The notes: generated from the letters alone by a model not told the origin. A DNA stretch of 36,563 nt from SIG455 sp045589495 (GCA_045589495.1 JAZNPF010000033.1:1-36563); one strand, 5' to 3'; shown: positions 7,341 to 15,703, counted from the stretch's first letter. Program-made: numbers and translations.

Positions 7341-7631
7341 ATGGAGTTGTCATATGATACCAAATGGATTATATGTATGTGGGACATCAGAGGAGAGCCT
7401 ATAAAAGAAACTGCAATGTGCTTAAAATTAACTATTGACAAAGTTGTGGAAACAATATCTGAATGTAAGTCTGATGGGTTTTATGACAAAGTTCGCAGGC
7501 ACATAGAACAGTTTGATATCGAAAATGCTCAAAAGGCCATGAAAGGATTTGCGAGTATGTTGGTAAATCGAGATAACGAGGTTGGGAGCATTCGTGTAGT
7601 GGATAATGGAATCGCAAAGGGGATGAATTGA
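7341..7631 (+). CDS. Hypothetical phage protein
   Basis: A 96-residue helical protein starting MELSYDTKWIICMWD. It contains KETAMCLKLTIDKVVETI, which could form a helix-turn-helix, and DKVRRHIEQF. Its neighbour is the putative late regulator, so a regulatory or DNA-binding role is plausible but unproven. The ribosome-binding site GGTGAAAGGGTG precedes the ATG. The gene is separated from dnaC by 96 bases that hold a perfect inverted repeat, so it may belong to a separately controlled unit. Confidence 0.55.
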   Translation: MELSYDTKWIICMWDIRGEPIKETAMCLKLTIDKVVETISECKSDGFYDKVRRHIEQFDIENAQKAMKGFASMLVNRDNEVGSIRVVDNGIAKGMN

Positions 7632-7635
7632 TAAA

Positions 7636-8076
7636 ATGGGTCTTAAATTATCAGCAAAGCAATATTTAGGCCAAATACAAATGCTTAGAATAAATATTGA
7701 CCAAAACTTGGAAAGGTTGGAAGAAATGAAATCTGACTTAGGGGATATAGGTGGTGCAAATTGCGATGGTGAACGTGTACAATCAACTTTAATTGGAAAC
7801 AAAACTTGCAACGATGTGACCAGATATATAGCATTTGAAGAAAGTGTCCAAAAAGAGATTGAGCACTTTGTTAATGCTGAAAATCAAATCATTTCTGAAA
7901 TAAGAAATTTGCATAATAAAAACTATGTTCAAGTGCTATACAAGGTTTATGTGCAAGGAAAAGCAGTTAAGGCGGCTGCGAATGAAATGAACTTATCCTA
8001 TGCTTATGTTCTTAGTTTACATCGTGATGCGCTTGCTGAGTTTGAAAATACATACAAGAATTTAAAATTTTATTAA
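7636..8076 (+). CDS. ArpU/RinA-like (DUF1492) phage late transcription regulator
   Basis: A 146-residue protein. It fits the DUF1492/ArpU pattern: SAKQYLGQIQMLRINIDQNLERL, followed by an ERVQS segment, a helical middle (VQKEIEHFVNAENQIISEI) and a sigma-region-4-like helix-turn-helix, AVKAAANEMNLSYAYVLSL. Proteins of this group sit just before the terminase and are thought to activate late genes. It is placed immediately upstream of the promoter and palindromes at 8140-8162, which are candidates for its target or for control by another regulator. The ATG at 7636 has GGGGATGA upstream. Confidence 0.75.
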   Translation: MGLKLSAKQYLGQIQMLRINIDQNLERLEEMKSDLGDIGGANCDGERVQSTLIGNKTCNDVTRYIAFEESVQKEIEHFVNAENQIISEIRNLHNKNYVQVLYKVYVQGKAVKAAANEMNLSYAYVLSLHRDALAEFENTYKNLKFY

Positions 8077-8078
8077 TT

Positions 8079-8127
8079 GAGTTTAGTTTTACCCTCACTT
8101 TACCCTTACTGAGTTTAGTTTTACCCT
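8079..8127 (+). repeat. Pair of 17-bp direct repeats, 32-bp spacing
   Basis: GAGTTTAGTTTTACCCT occurs at 8079-8095 and again at 8111-8127, start-to-start distance 32 bases, about three helical turns. The repeats end about 12 bases upstream of the -35 box at 8140, a position typical of activator-binding sites. They lie right behind the stop codon of the putative late regulator gene. Confidence 0.75.
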
Positions 8128-8139
8128 ATATAATCCTAG

Positions 8140-8168
8140 TTGACTTTATCTGCTAAAGTCAATATAAT
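8140..8168 (+). promoter_or_regulatory. Sigma-A promoter with palindromic operator upstream of the terminase
   Basis: -35 TTGACT (8140-8145), 17-base spacer, -10 TATAAT (8163-8168). A second TATAAT is at 8170-8175. The bases 8140-8162 form a perfect inverted repeat, TTGACTTTA and TAAAGTCAA with a 5-base centre, covering the -35 and the spacer. A regulator bound here would block or switch the promoter. Two direct repeats sit just upstream and a terminator-like hairpin just downstream. Confidence 0.7.
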
Positions 8169-8190
8169 GTATAATGTGTATAAATATAAA

Positions 8191-8228
8191 GCAGTCAACT
8201 TATTCGCCGCAAGTTGGCTGTTTTTTTA
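8191..8228 (+). terminator. Hairpin with T-run (terminator or attenuator)
   Basis: CAGTCAACTT and AAGTTGGCTG pair over 10 positions (one G-T wobble) around ATTCGCCGC, followed by seven T. It begins about 15 bases after the expected start of transcription from the promoter at 8140-8168, so a transcript from that promoter would be only about 50 nt unless terminated late genes are reached by antitermination. Confidence 0.8.
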
Positions 8229-8243
8229 TTTGTGCACCCTCCT

Positions 8244-8290
8244 AATCCCCCCTGAAATTTTTTGAGCGCTCCTTGTTTCAGGGGGGGATT
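8244..8290. repeat. Long imperfect palindrome before terS (hairpin or cos-like)
   Basis: AATCCCCCCTGAAA is followed 18 bases later by TTTCAGGGGGGGATT, a 14-bp stem with one extra G. GAGCGCTC, a perfect 8-bp palindrome, is at 8264-8271 in the centre. A T-rich stretch (TTTTGTTTGTTTT) follows. It lies just before terS, where cos or pac sites and terminase-binding sites are often found, but could equally be a second terminator. Confidence 0.6.
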
Positions 8291-8321
8291 TTGTTTGTTT
8301 TGAAAGGTGGGTGAAATCCCT

Positions 8322-8786
8322 ATGGCAAAAGGAAAATATGAATACTGGTTAACGGAAGAAGGATTGTTGAAACTTCAATCGTGGGCACGGTGTGGATTGA
8401 CAGATGAGCAGATTGCGCACAATATGGGAATTTCACGTAGCACGTTGAATGAATGGAAAAATAAATATCCGGACATTTCGGACACCTTAAAAAAGGAAAA
8501 AGAAATTGTTGATATTCAAGTTGAAAACGCTTTACTAAAACGTGCATTAGGATATGATGTTGTAGAGGAAACAGAAGAGTTAATTGACGGCAGACTGGTT
8601 GTAACCAAACGTGTTAAAAAACATATATCCGCTGATACAACTGCACAAATTTTCTGGTTGAAAAACCGCAAACCGAAAGAATGGCCGGATAAACGTGACT
8701 TATCAGTTGAAGGTAATATCAAAACGAATAATCCGTTTGAAGGGTTGTCTACGGATGAACTGCGGAAGTTGATAGACAGTGAATGA
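8322..8786 (+). CDS. terS: Terminase small subunit
   Basis: A 154-residue protein. An N-terminal helix-turn-helix is visible as GLTDEQIAHNMGISRSTLNE, followed by a KKEKEIVDIQVENALLKRALG helical oligomerisation part and a C-terminal segment with FWLKNRKPKEWPDK, common in small terminases. It should bind the packaging site and feed DNA to the large subunit. The ATG at 8322 has AAAGGTGGGTG upstream; the GTG at 8307 overlaps this ribosome-binding site and is unlikely. It overlaps terL by eight bases and lies after the palindrome at 8244-8290. Confidence 0.88.
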   Translation: MAKGKYEYWLTEEGLLKLQSWARCGLTDEQIAHNMGISRSTLNEWKNKYPDISDTLKKEKEIVDIQVENALLKRALGYDVVEETEELIDGRLVVTKRVKKHISADTTAQIFWLKNRKPKEWPDKRDLSVEGNIKTNNPFEGLSTDELRKLIDSE

Positions 8787-10173
8787 TTTAATAAGACGTG
8801 CAGCACGGTGTGAGTTATCTAAAAGAGACTTTTTCACTTATTGCAATACCAAATCACCTGACTTTTACAAAAAAGACAGGTGTTTTTTGCGTGAATTTTG
8901 TGATGACCTTCAAGAATTCCTTACCACAGACAAACATGAAATCTTGGTTGTTAATCTGCCACCACGTCACGGGAAATCACGGACCATAGGAAATTTTGTT
9001 GAGTGGGTGCTTGGAAATGACCAATCACAAAAGGTTATGACGGGGTCATACAATGAAACTTTATCAACAACATTTTCAAAAGGTGTTAGAAACACTATTC
9101 AAGAAACAAAAGCGGATGAAAATAAAATTGTATATTCTGATATATTCCCAGGGGTAAAGATTAAACGTGGTGATGGGGCAATGAATATGTGGTCATTGGA
9201 GAATGGCTATAATAATTATTTAGCCACATCACCAACGGGTACTGCTACGGGTTTCGGTGCGACATTAATGATTATTGATGACCTTATTAAATCGTCTTTA
9301 GAAGCAAATAATGCAGACACATTAGAAAAACACTGGGATTGGTTTACGAATACAATGCTTTCTCGTTTAGAAGAAGGCGGGAAAATCATCATAGTAATGA
9401 CACGTTGGCATAGTTTAGACCTTGCAGGCAGAATTATTGAGCAATACGCTGATAAGGTAAAAGTAGTTCAGTATAAAGCAGTTCAGGATGATGGCTCAAT
9501 GCTGTGTCCTGAAATTCTTTCTAAAGAATCATATGAAACAAAAAGAAAAGCAATGGGGGTTGAGATTGCAGAAGCAAACTATCAGCAGAATCCCATTGAC
9601 ATCAAAGGGCGATTATACTCTAAATTCAAAACATATACTGAACTTCCAAAAGACCAGTATGGTAATGCGCTTTATTCTGCAGTTAAGAATTACACAGATA
9701 CTGCAGATACTGGCAATGACTATTTGTGTAGCATAAATTATGTTGAATATAACAAAGAAGCATATATTATCAACGTTATTTACACAAAGGAAGGTATGGA
9801 AATTACAGAGCCGGCTGTTGCAGAAATGTTATACAAAGACAGTGTAAATGTAGCAGATATTGAATCTAATAATGGTGGAAGAGGATTTGCAAGAAATGTT
9901 TCTGCTATTTTAATGAATAAATATAAAAGCAATAAAACAGTGGTGCATCCTTTCTTCCAGTCAAAGAATAAACAGTCAAGGATTCTATCAAATAGTACAT
10001 GGGTTATGGAACATATATACTTTCCTCTAAACTGGGCAGATAAATTTCCAGAATACTATACTGCCATGAGCAGGTATCAAAAAGAAGGAAAGAACGCACA
10101 TGATGATGCACCGGATGCAACAACAGGTATTGCAGAACAAATTGGTGCAGGCGATGCATTTAGTTTTGATTGA
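8779..10173 (+). CDS. terL: Terminase large subunit
   Basis: A 464-residue packaging motor with ATPase and nuclease. The adenosine/Walker A region is NLPPRHGKSR around 60-68, Walker B is LMIIDD at 163-168, and the coupling motif is TRW at 208-210. The nuclease part includes ADIESNNGGRG and the late DAPDATTG motif. It cleaves concatemeric DNA and pumps it into the head. The start is GTG at 8779, in the TerS end, with GGAAG upstream. Length is normal for the TerL family of SPP1-type portals. The next gene is the portal. Confidence 0.93.
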   Translation: MNDLIRRAARCELSKRDFFTYCNTKSPDFYKKDRCFLREFCDDLQEFLTTDKHEILVVNLPPRHGKSRTIGNFVEWVLGNDQSQKVMTGSYNETLSTTFSKGVRNTIQETKADENKIVYSDIFPGVKIKRGDGAMNMWSLENGYNNYLATSPTGTATGFGATLMIIDDLIKSSLEANNADTLEKHWDWFTNTMLSRLEEGGKIIIVMTRWHSLDLAGRIIEQYADKVKVVQYKAVQDDGSMLCPEILSKESYETKRKAMGVEIAEANYQQNPIDIKGRLYSKFKTYTELPKDQYGNALYSAVKNYTDTADTGNDYLCSINYVEYNKEAYIINVIYTKEGMEITEPAVAEMLYKDSVNVADIESNNGGRGFARNVSAILMNKYKSNKTVVHPFFQSKNKQSRILSNSTWVMEHIYFPLNWADKFPEYYTAMSRYQKEGKNAHDDAPDATTGIAEQIGAGDAFSFD

Positions 10174-10197
10174 TGAAATAAGAAAGGTGGTAATTGT

Positions 10198-11739
10198 TTG
10201 AACAGTTTTGGAAAACTAATTGACCGATTGTCGCATTTTATTTTGTATGGTATGAATGGTGATATGTCAAACAAAGAATTTCTTGAACAGTCTATTATCA
10301 GGTGGAAAGGTTCACCGGAAAGAAAGATGCAAATAAAAGGTCATTTGTATTATGACGATGAGCACGACATACTGATGCGAAAAAGGACAATGATTGGAAA
10401 AGACGGGCAACTGCAAGTTGTGGAAAATCTTCCAAACAATAAAGTGATTGACAACCAGTACGCAAAACTTGTAAATCAAAAAACAAATTATTTGCTTGGG
10501 AAACCTTTTGTTATAGAGGGTGAAAATAAACAATATGTGGAATTGTTGAAAAACATATTCAACAAGAACTTTAAACGCACCTTGAAAAGAGGTGGCAAAT
10601 ATTCGTTTAATGGTGGTGTAGGTTGGTTATACCCACATTATGATGAAGAAGGTAAACTTGCATTCAGATTATTTCCAGCATATGAAATTTTACCTTTTTG
10701 GAAGGATGCAGAACATACACGTCTGCAAGGCGCTGTTAGATTGTATTTAGTTTCGGGATATGAAAAGAATGTTCCTGTTGTTATTGAAAAGGTTGAAGTG
10801 TTTGACATGAATGGGATTCACCGTTATATCTTGGATGGTGCAACACTTATTCCTGATATGACTGCTGAAGAACAAGATTCATATTATGTAACTATGACAG
10901 ATGCTAATTCAAATGTTCGAAAAGGCTTGAATTGGTCACGTATTCCATTGATTCCGTTAAAATATAATGATTTGGAAACTCCGCTTTTAAAGAGGGTAAA
11001 GTCATTACAAGATGGCATCAATGTTATGCTATCTGACTTTGAAAACAATATGCAAGAGGATGCAAGAAACACAATATTGGTGTTAAAAAACTATGATGGT
11101 ACCGATTTGGGTGAGTTCAGAAAGAACCTTGCAACCTATGGTGCTGTAAAAGTCAGATATGATGGTGAAACCAAAGGCGGCGTTGAAACTCTTGAAATCA
11201 CGGTCAATGCAGAGAACTACAAAACCATTATAGAAATCTTTAAAAAGGCATTGATGGAAAATGGTATGGGTTATGATGCTAAAGATGACCGAATGTCAGG
11301 TAATCCAAATCAGATGAATATTCAGTCTATGTATTCTGACATTGACATTGATGCAGATGATATGGAAACGGAATATCAGGCAGCCTTTGAAGATATTTTG
11401 TGGTTTGTGAATGCGCATCTTGCAAATACTGGTCAAGGTAACTTTGAGGGGGAAGAAGTCAAAATCATATTTAATCGTGATATTTTGATAAATGAATCAG
11501 AAGCCATTGATAATTGTATGAAATCTATGGACATCCTGTCTGATGAAACTATTATAGGGCAACATCCTTGGATTGATAATCCGCAGGAAGAAATGGAACG
11601 ATTGAAAAAGCAAAGAGAAAAGGAAAGTGCAGAGCAGCAAGCAGAAATAGATGCTCAGTACAATCCCTTTGGTAAACATGGCAGTAAAAAAAATCCGCAA
11701 AACCAAGGCGGTGATATGAATAATGGCTCAAAGGAATAA
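10198..11739 (+). CDS. Phage portal protein (SPP1 gp6-like)
   Basis: A 513-residue portal. Typical segments: MKLIDRLSHF-like N-terminus, YAKLVNQKTNYLLGKPF, a FPAYEILPFW segment, RIPLIPLKYND and LKRVKSLQDGIN, then a C-terminal acidic and basic tail with KKQREKESAEQQ. It forms the dodecameric ring at the head vertex that terminase and neck dock onto. TTG start at 10198 follows AAAGGTGG, and no ATG has a good ribosome-binding site. It overlaps the MuF gene by 17 bases. Confidence 0.9.
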   Translation: MNSFGKLIDRLSHFILYGMNGDMSNKEFLEQSIIRWKGSPERKMQIKGHLYYDDEHDILMRKRTMIGKDGQLQVVENLPNNKVIDNQYAKLVNQKTNYLLGKPFVIEGENKQYVELLKNIFNKNFKRTLKRGGKYSFNGGVGWLYPHYDEEGKLAFRLFPAYEILPFWKDAEHTRLQGAVRLYLVSGYEKNVPVVIEKVEVFDMNGIHRYILDGATLIPDMTAEEQDSYYVTMTDANSNVRKGLNWSRIPLIPLKYNDLETPLLKRVKSLQDGINVMLSDFENNMQEDARNTILVLKNYDGTDLGEFRKNLATYGAVKVRYDGETKGGVETLEITVNAENYKTIIEIFKKALMENGMGYDAKDDRMSGNPNQMNIQSMYSDIDIDADDMETEYQAAFEDILWFVNAHLANTGQGNFEGEEVKIIFNRDILINESEAIDNCMKSMDILSDETIIGQHPWIDNPQEEMERLKKQREKESAEQQAEIDAQYNPFGKHGSKKNPQNQGGDMNNGSKE

Positions 11740-13372
11740 GAGTTCAGAATATTGGGCAAAGCGTTTTGAATTACTTGAGGAATCTCAACACGAAATTGGT
11801 GTTCAGTGTTTTGCCGACATTGAAGGACAGTACAGACTGGCACAAAAAGAAATTGAAAAAGAAATTGCCAAATGGTACACACGTTTTGCAGAAAACAACA
11901 GTATTACAATGCAACAGGCACGTAAATTGCTGACAGATAAACAACTGGAAGAATTTAAGTGGGATGTGAATGAATACATACGTTATGGTGAAGAAAATGC
12001 AATTAGTGGTACATGGGCGAAACAACTTGAAAATGCATCTGCAAGATATCATATCAGCAGATTAGAAGCGTTAAAAATTCACACTCAACATCACCTTGAA
12101 GTTTTATTTGGTAATCAATTAGACTATATTGATGCTGCTATGCGTGATGCTTATGTACACAGTTATAATCATACTGCGTATGAAATTCAAAAGGGTATTG
12201 GTGTTGGTTGGGATTTTGCCAAACTCGACGAAAACAAAATCAGTAAGGTTATCAATAGGCCTTGGGCAGTTGATGGGAAAAATTTCTCTGAAAGAATTTG
12301 GGGTAATGGACAACGGTTGGTAAAACAACTGCATTCTGAACTTACAAGTAATATTGTTTTGGGAAAAGACCCGCAGAAATCAATTTTATCCATTGCTAAA
12401 AAGATGGAAACATCAAAGGCTGCTGCAGGCAAACTAATTATGACTGAAAGTGCATTTTTCAGTACTGCAGGACAAAAAGATTGTTTCACAGAACTTGATG
12501 TTGAGGAATTTGAAGTTATTGAAACATTAGATTCACATACATGTTCTCAATGTGGCGATATGGATGGAAAACACTTTCCTATGGCTGAGTGGATTGTAGG
12601 AGTTACTGTTCCGCCGTTTCATCCTTGGTGCAGAGGAACTACAGCACCATACTTTGAAGATGATTTTGACGTTGTTGGTGAACGTGCCGCAAGGGATGCA
12701 GACGGTAAAACATATTATGTGCCTGCAGATATGACGTATGAACAGTGGAAAAAACAATATGTTGATAGTCCGGTTAAGGTTGACCAAACACAGTGGGTGA
12801 CAAAGAAACAGTATGATACCAGTTTCAATGGATATCCGGTTAATAGAAAATTGGTCAATAGTAAAGAATATCATGATAAATTTGAAGCGTTGACACAACA
12901 TAAGTCGGCAAATGAATCCTTGTATCAACAGGCAATGCAAATATTAGAACACCGGGATGGCACTGAACTTGAAGACATTGTTGCATTAGATGCGAGAACG
13001 GGAAAAATCATCACAAAAAATATATTATCAGTTCAGCCTGGAAAAACTGGGTTCACTAAAGAACAATATAAGGTATTTGAAAAACATAGCGGTGACATAA
13101 TAATATTACATAATCACCCTAATGGAAGTAGACCTTCAGCAACTGATATAAAAACGTTATTTAATAATGAATCAGTTGTTGCGACTATTGCAGTTGGTCA
13201 TGATGGTTCAGTACATATAATATCTAAACCAAACAGAAAAATAAATGTTGACAGAAAATGGGATAAATTATATAATGAATATGTCGAGGTTGTAAATAAT
13301 AAAGATTTAGCAGAACATTATGCAACTGATGTATTATATAAAGCAAAAATATTTGATTATGAAAGTAGGTGA
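11723..13372 (+). CDS. MuF-like head morphogenesis protein fused to a JAB/RadC-like domain
   Basis: A 549-residue protein of two parts. Residues 1 to about 320 match SPP1 gp7/Mu F minor head proteins. The conserved end is SHTCSQCGDMDGKHF (cysteines near 274 and 277) with PPFHPWCRGTT near 299-305. Residues about 385-525 end in a second domain with LHNHPNGSRPSATDIK: H463, H465, S472 and D475 resemble the HxHx-S-x-x-D zinc site of JAMM/RadC proteins. MuF proteins are injected or packaged, and often carry enzyme or toxin tails. The protein is much longer than a plain MuF protein (about 300). A small acidic gene follows at once. The function of the second domain is inferred. Confidence 0.85.
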   Translation: MAQRNKSSEYWAKRFELLEESQHEIGVQCFADIEGQYRLAQKEIEKEIAKWYTRFAENNSITMQQARKLLTDKQLEEFKWDVNEYIRYGEENAISGTWAKQLENASARYHISRLEALKIHTQHHLEVLFGNQLDYIDAAMRDAYVHSYNHTAYEIQKGIGVGWDFAKLDENKISKVINRPWAVDGKNFSERIWGNGQRLVKQLHSELTSNIVLGKDPQKSILSIAKKMETSKAAAGKLIMTESAFFSTAGQKDCFTELDVEEFEVIETLDSHTCSQCGDMDGKHFPMAEWIVGVTVPPFHPWCRGTTAPYFEDDFDVVGERAARDADGKTYYVPADMTYEQWKKQYVDSPVKVDQTQWVTKKQYDTSFNGYPVNRKLVNSKEYHDKFEALTQHKSANESLYQQAMQILEHRDGTELEDIVALDARTGKIITKNILSVQPGKTGFTKEQYKVFEKHSGDIIILHNHPNGSRPSATDIKTLFNNESVVATIAVGHDGSVHIISKPNRKINVDRKWDKLYNEYVEVVNNKDLAEHYATDVLYKAKIFDYESR

Positions 13373-13377
13373 CGGGG

Positions 13378-13521
13378 ATGTCAAAAGAAACTGAATATGC
13401 GTTGATTATTGACGATACTTTAGATATAGGTAAAGAACCGTTACCTATTGATGATGAAAAAATACAAGAACTTATGAAAAAGCATATCAAAGAAATAAAT
13501 GACGAATTGAAAGCACCTTAA
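13378..13521 (+). CDS. Small acidic protein downstream of the MuF-JAB fusion
   Basis: A 47-residue, acidic and helical protein: MSKETEYALIIDDTLDIG, then PLPIDDEKIQELMKKHIKEI. It starts five bases after the MuF stop with GTAGGTGA upstream, so it is probably real although short. Tiny acidic proteins after toxin-like or enzyme-like C-terminal domains can be immunity or modulators, but no homology is evident here. Its last codons lie in the terminator at 13510-13534. Could also be a simple cryptic leftover. Confidence 0.5.
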   Translation: MSKETEYALIIDDTLDIGKEPLPIDDEKIQELMKKHIKEINDELKAP

Positions 13522-13534
13522 TAGGTGCTTTTTT
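13510..13534 (+). terminator. Rho-independent terminator
   Basis: AAAGCACCT, a TAAT loop and AGGTGCTTT, then TTT. It overlaps the stop codon of the preceding small gene. A very similar hairpin follows at 13595-13620. Confidence 0.8.
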
Positions 13535-13558
13535 AATACCCTAAAGGTGGTGACTATT

Positions 13559-13579
13559 ATGAAAAAGTTACTTGCATAA
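13559..13579 (+). CDS. Six-codon reading frame with a strong ribosome-binding site
   Basis: CTAAAGGTGGTGA is followed by ATG at 13559 with good spacing, and the frame MKKLLA ends with TAA at 13577-13579. It sits between two near-identical terminator hairpins. It may be a leader peptide controlling the next hairpin, or the start of a deleted gene. Whether it is translated cannot be told. Confidence 0.35.
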   Translation: MKKLLA

Positions 13580-13594
13580 ATCAAAAAATATTGA

Positions 13595-13620
13595 AAAGCA
13601 TCCGTTCCGGGTGCTTTTTT
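13595..13620 (+). terminator. Terminator hairpin after the six-codon frame
   Basis: AAAGCATCC, GTTCC loop and GGGTGCTTT (one T-G wobble), followed by TTTTTT. It ends the stretch before the scaffold gene, whose expression must come by read-through or another promoter. Confidence 0.75.
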
Positions 13621-13716
13621 CTATTTGTGGGGCAGTCAACACGTAAAACCGTGCAAACCTAACAATCATGTGTGAGTGAACACGTACAAAACGTAATTGA
13701 AAGTGAGGAAGAAAAA

Positions 13717-14373
13717 ATGAAAAGAACAGAACTTGAAGCAATGGGCTTAACAAAGGAACAGATTGACGCAATAATGAAAATCAATGGTGATGATATCGAA
13801 AATGCTAAATCTGTTCAGGCTGCGGAAATCACTAATTTGCAGACAGAGAATGACGCTTTGTCTAAAAACATCAAAGAGCGTGATAAGCAGATTGAAACAT
13901 TAAAGGCTTCTGTTGGTGACAATGAAGAATTGAAAAAACAGATTGAGTCTTTACAGGCCGATAATAAAGCCAAGGATGATGCCCATGCAAAAGAACTGAA
14001 CCAGTTGAAAATTAATACTGCGATTGAAAAAGCCTTGACTGACAGTGGTGCTAAGAACATCAAAGCGGTCAAAGCATTACTTGAACTTGATGATGCACAA
14101 TTGAATAAAGATGGAATAATCGAAGGCTTGTCAGAACAGATTGATAAGTTAAAAGCAGATGAGAGTTCAAAATTCTTATTCAATATTGAGCAGAATCCAC
14201 CAAATCAGCAGATATTCACAGGTTTTCAGCCGGGAACTTCAACTACTGTCCCTGATTCTAAACAGGCAGGGTATGAAGCACGTCTTGCGGAAGCAAGAAA
14301 AAACAATAATCAGTTAGAGGTCATCAAGATTAAACAGGAAGCGTTTAATGATGACGGTATTGTACTGATGTAA
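13717..14373 (+). CDS. Phage capsid scaffolding protein (GP20 type)
   Basis: A 218-residue protein that fits the GP20/PF06810-type scaffold by layout: MKRTELEAMGLTKEQIDAIM, a long coiled-coil region (residues about 25-130, rich in Glu, Lys and Gln), then a small C-terminal domain before the capsid gene. It would guide prohead assembly and then leave or be cleaved. The ATG at 13717 has GAGGAAG upstream, better than the ATG at 13672. It is followed directly by the major capsid gene. Confidence 0.85.
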   Translation: MKRTELEAMGLTKEQIDAIMKINGDDIENAKSVQAAEITNLQTENDALSKNIKERDKQIETLKASVGDNEELKKQIESLQADNKAKDDAHAKELNQLKINTAIEKALTDSGAKNIKAVKALLELDDAQLNKDGIIEGLSEQIDKLKADESSKFLFNIEQNPPNQQIFTGFQPGTSTTVPDSKQAGYEARLAEARKNNNQLEVIKIKQEAFNDDGIVLM

Positions 14374-14414
14374 TCAAAAAACTTTAAAAAGAAAGGTTAA
14401 AAAGGTGAAAAACT

Positions 14415-15380
14415 ATGGCACAGGTAACTGGTGTTGGTACAACTTGGAATTTACCAAACTATGCGGGTGATTTGTTTACCGCAGACCCCACACAGACCCC
14501 GTTTCTTTCAATGATTGGTGGTCTTAGTGGTGGAAAACAGACAGATAATTTTGAATTTGCTACGGGTGTGGTATATGACCATCCTGAAGCAAGTCAGCCG
14601 GATATTTCAGAAAGTGCATCTGTTACTGCACCGGCAGCATCTATGATTGCAAGAGAACAGGAAACAAACGTTGTTCAGATTCATCAGGAAGTTATTTATT
14701 TGACATATGCAAAACAGTCAAACAGTGGCAGATTGTCAGGTCTTAACACTGCAGGTGCTTCTGCAAATCCTAATGATGAAAAAGCATGGCAGATTCAGCA
14801 GAAACTTGTGAAAATCGCACGTGACGTTGAACATTCATTCTTAAACGGTACTTATCAGAAAGCAACTGATGGTTCTGTGGCAAACAAAACCCGTGGTATG
14901 CTTGAACTTTGTACTTCTGACAGTGGTACTTCTATTGCTGCAGGTGATACAAAATTAACAAAGGATATTCTTAATCAGTTATACAGAGAAATGGCTGACA
15001 ATGGTGCTGCATTTAATAATATGGTTATGTTGTGCGGTGCTTATCAGAAGCAGGCAATATCTGAAATTTATGCAAACCAACTTGGTGCAAATCTTCCTGC
15101 AACACGCAACGTAGGTGGTTTCAATATTACTGAAATCGAAACAGACTTCTTTAAGATGGGGGTTTGTTGGGACCCGTTCATGCCTAAAGACGGAATTCTT
15201 GTTGCTGATATTGCACACATTGCACCTGTATTTCAGCCTGTTCCCGGTAAGGGTAACTTCTTTGAAGAGGAACTTGCAAAAGAGGGCGCAGCTGATAGAA
15301 TTCAGATTTATGGTCAGGTTGGTCTTGCGCATGCTCCTGCATTCTTGCATGGCGCAATTACTGGCTTAGCGACTGCGTAA
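14415..15380 (+). CDS. Major capsid protein (SU10/DUF5309-like)
   Basis: A 321-residue HK97-fold capsid protein. It starts MAQVTGVGTTWNLPNYAGDL, followed by PTQTPFLSMIGG and SASVTAPAASMIAREQETN, a pattern of the DUF5309/SU10 group. Later segments are GILVADIAHIAPVFQPVPGKG and QIYGQVGLAHAPAFLHGAI, typical of the C-terminal part. It builds the icosahedral shell. No separate prohead protease is seen in this window. A strong AAAAAGGTGAAAAACT precedes the ATG, and the codon use looks optimised. Confidence 0.9.
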   Translation: MAQVTGVGTTWNLPNYAGDLFTADPTQTPFLSMIGGLSGGKQTDNFEFATGVVYDHPEASQPDISESASVTAPAASMIAREQETNVVQIHQEVIYLTYAKQSNSGRLSGLNTAGASANPNDEKAWQIQQKLVKIARDVEHSFLNGTYQKATDGSVANKTRGMLELCTSDSGTSIAAGDTKLTKDILNQLYREMADNGAAFNNMVMLCGAYQKQAISEIYANQLGANLPATRNVGGFNITEIETDFFKMGVCWDPFMPKDGILVADIAHIAPVFQPVPGKGNFFEEELAKEGAADRIQIYGQVGLAHAPAFLHGAITGLATA

Positions 15381-15400
15381 GAAAAGGATAGGTGATGACT

Positions 15401-15697
15401 ATGCTGACAATTAAGAAAAAACCACTGACGCCAAATATAATTTGGGATGTAGAGAATAACAGACCGCTTTGCAAATTCAACAACAAGGGTATCATTGAAA
15501 CTGATGATAAAATACTTGCTGAGAAATTAAAAGCACTGGGGCATGAAGTGACTGGCGAAGTTGATGCAATACCCCTTGATAAAATGAAAATTGACGAATT
15601 GAAATCATACGCTGCAGAAAACGGCATTGATTTAGGGGAAGCCACAACAAAAGCCGACATTTTGAAAGTCATTAAAGATACAGAAGACAACAGGTGA
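15401..15697 (+). CDS. Head protein with a HeH/LEM-like C-terminal domain
   Basis: About 98 residues. The N-terminal part is beta-like (TIKKKPLTPNIIWDVENN). The C-terminal part, DKMKIDELKSYAAENGIDL with TTKADILKVI, fits the HeH/LEM-like helix-extension-helix module often found at the end of small head-completion proteins. The role is probably structural at the head or neck. The ATG at 15401 is chosen because the preceding AAAAGGATAGGTGATGACT equals the leader layout before other genes here (18912-18931). Upstream ATG at 15395 is a less likely alternative. Confidence 0.65.
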   Translation: MLTIKKKPLTPNIIWDVENNRPLCKFNNKGIIETDDKILAEKLKALGHEVTGEVDAIPLDKMKIDELKSYAAENGIDLGEATTKADILKVIKDTEDNR

Positions 15698-15703
15698 TGT
15701 TAA

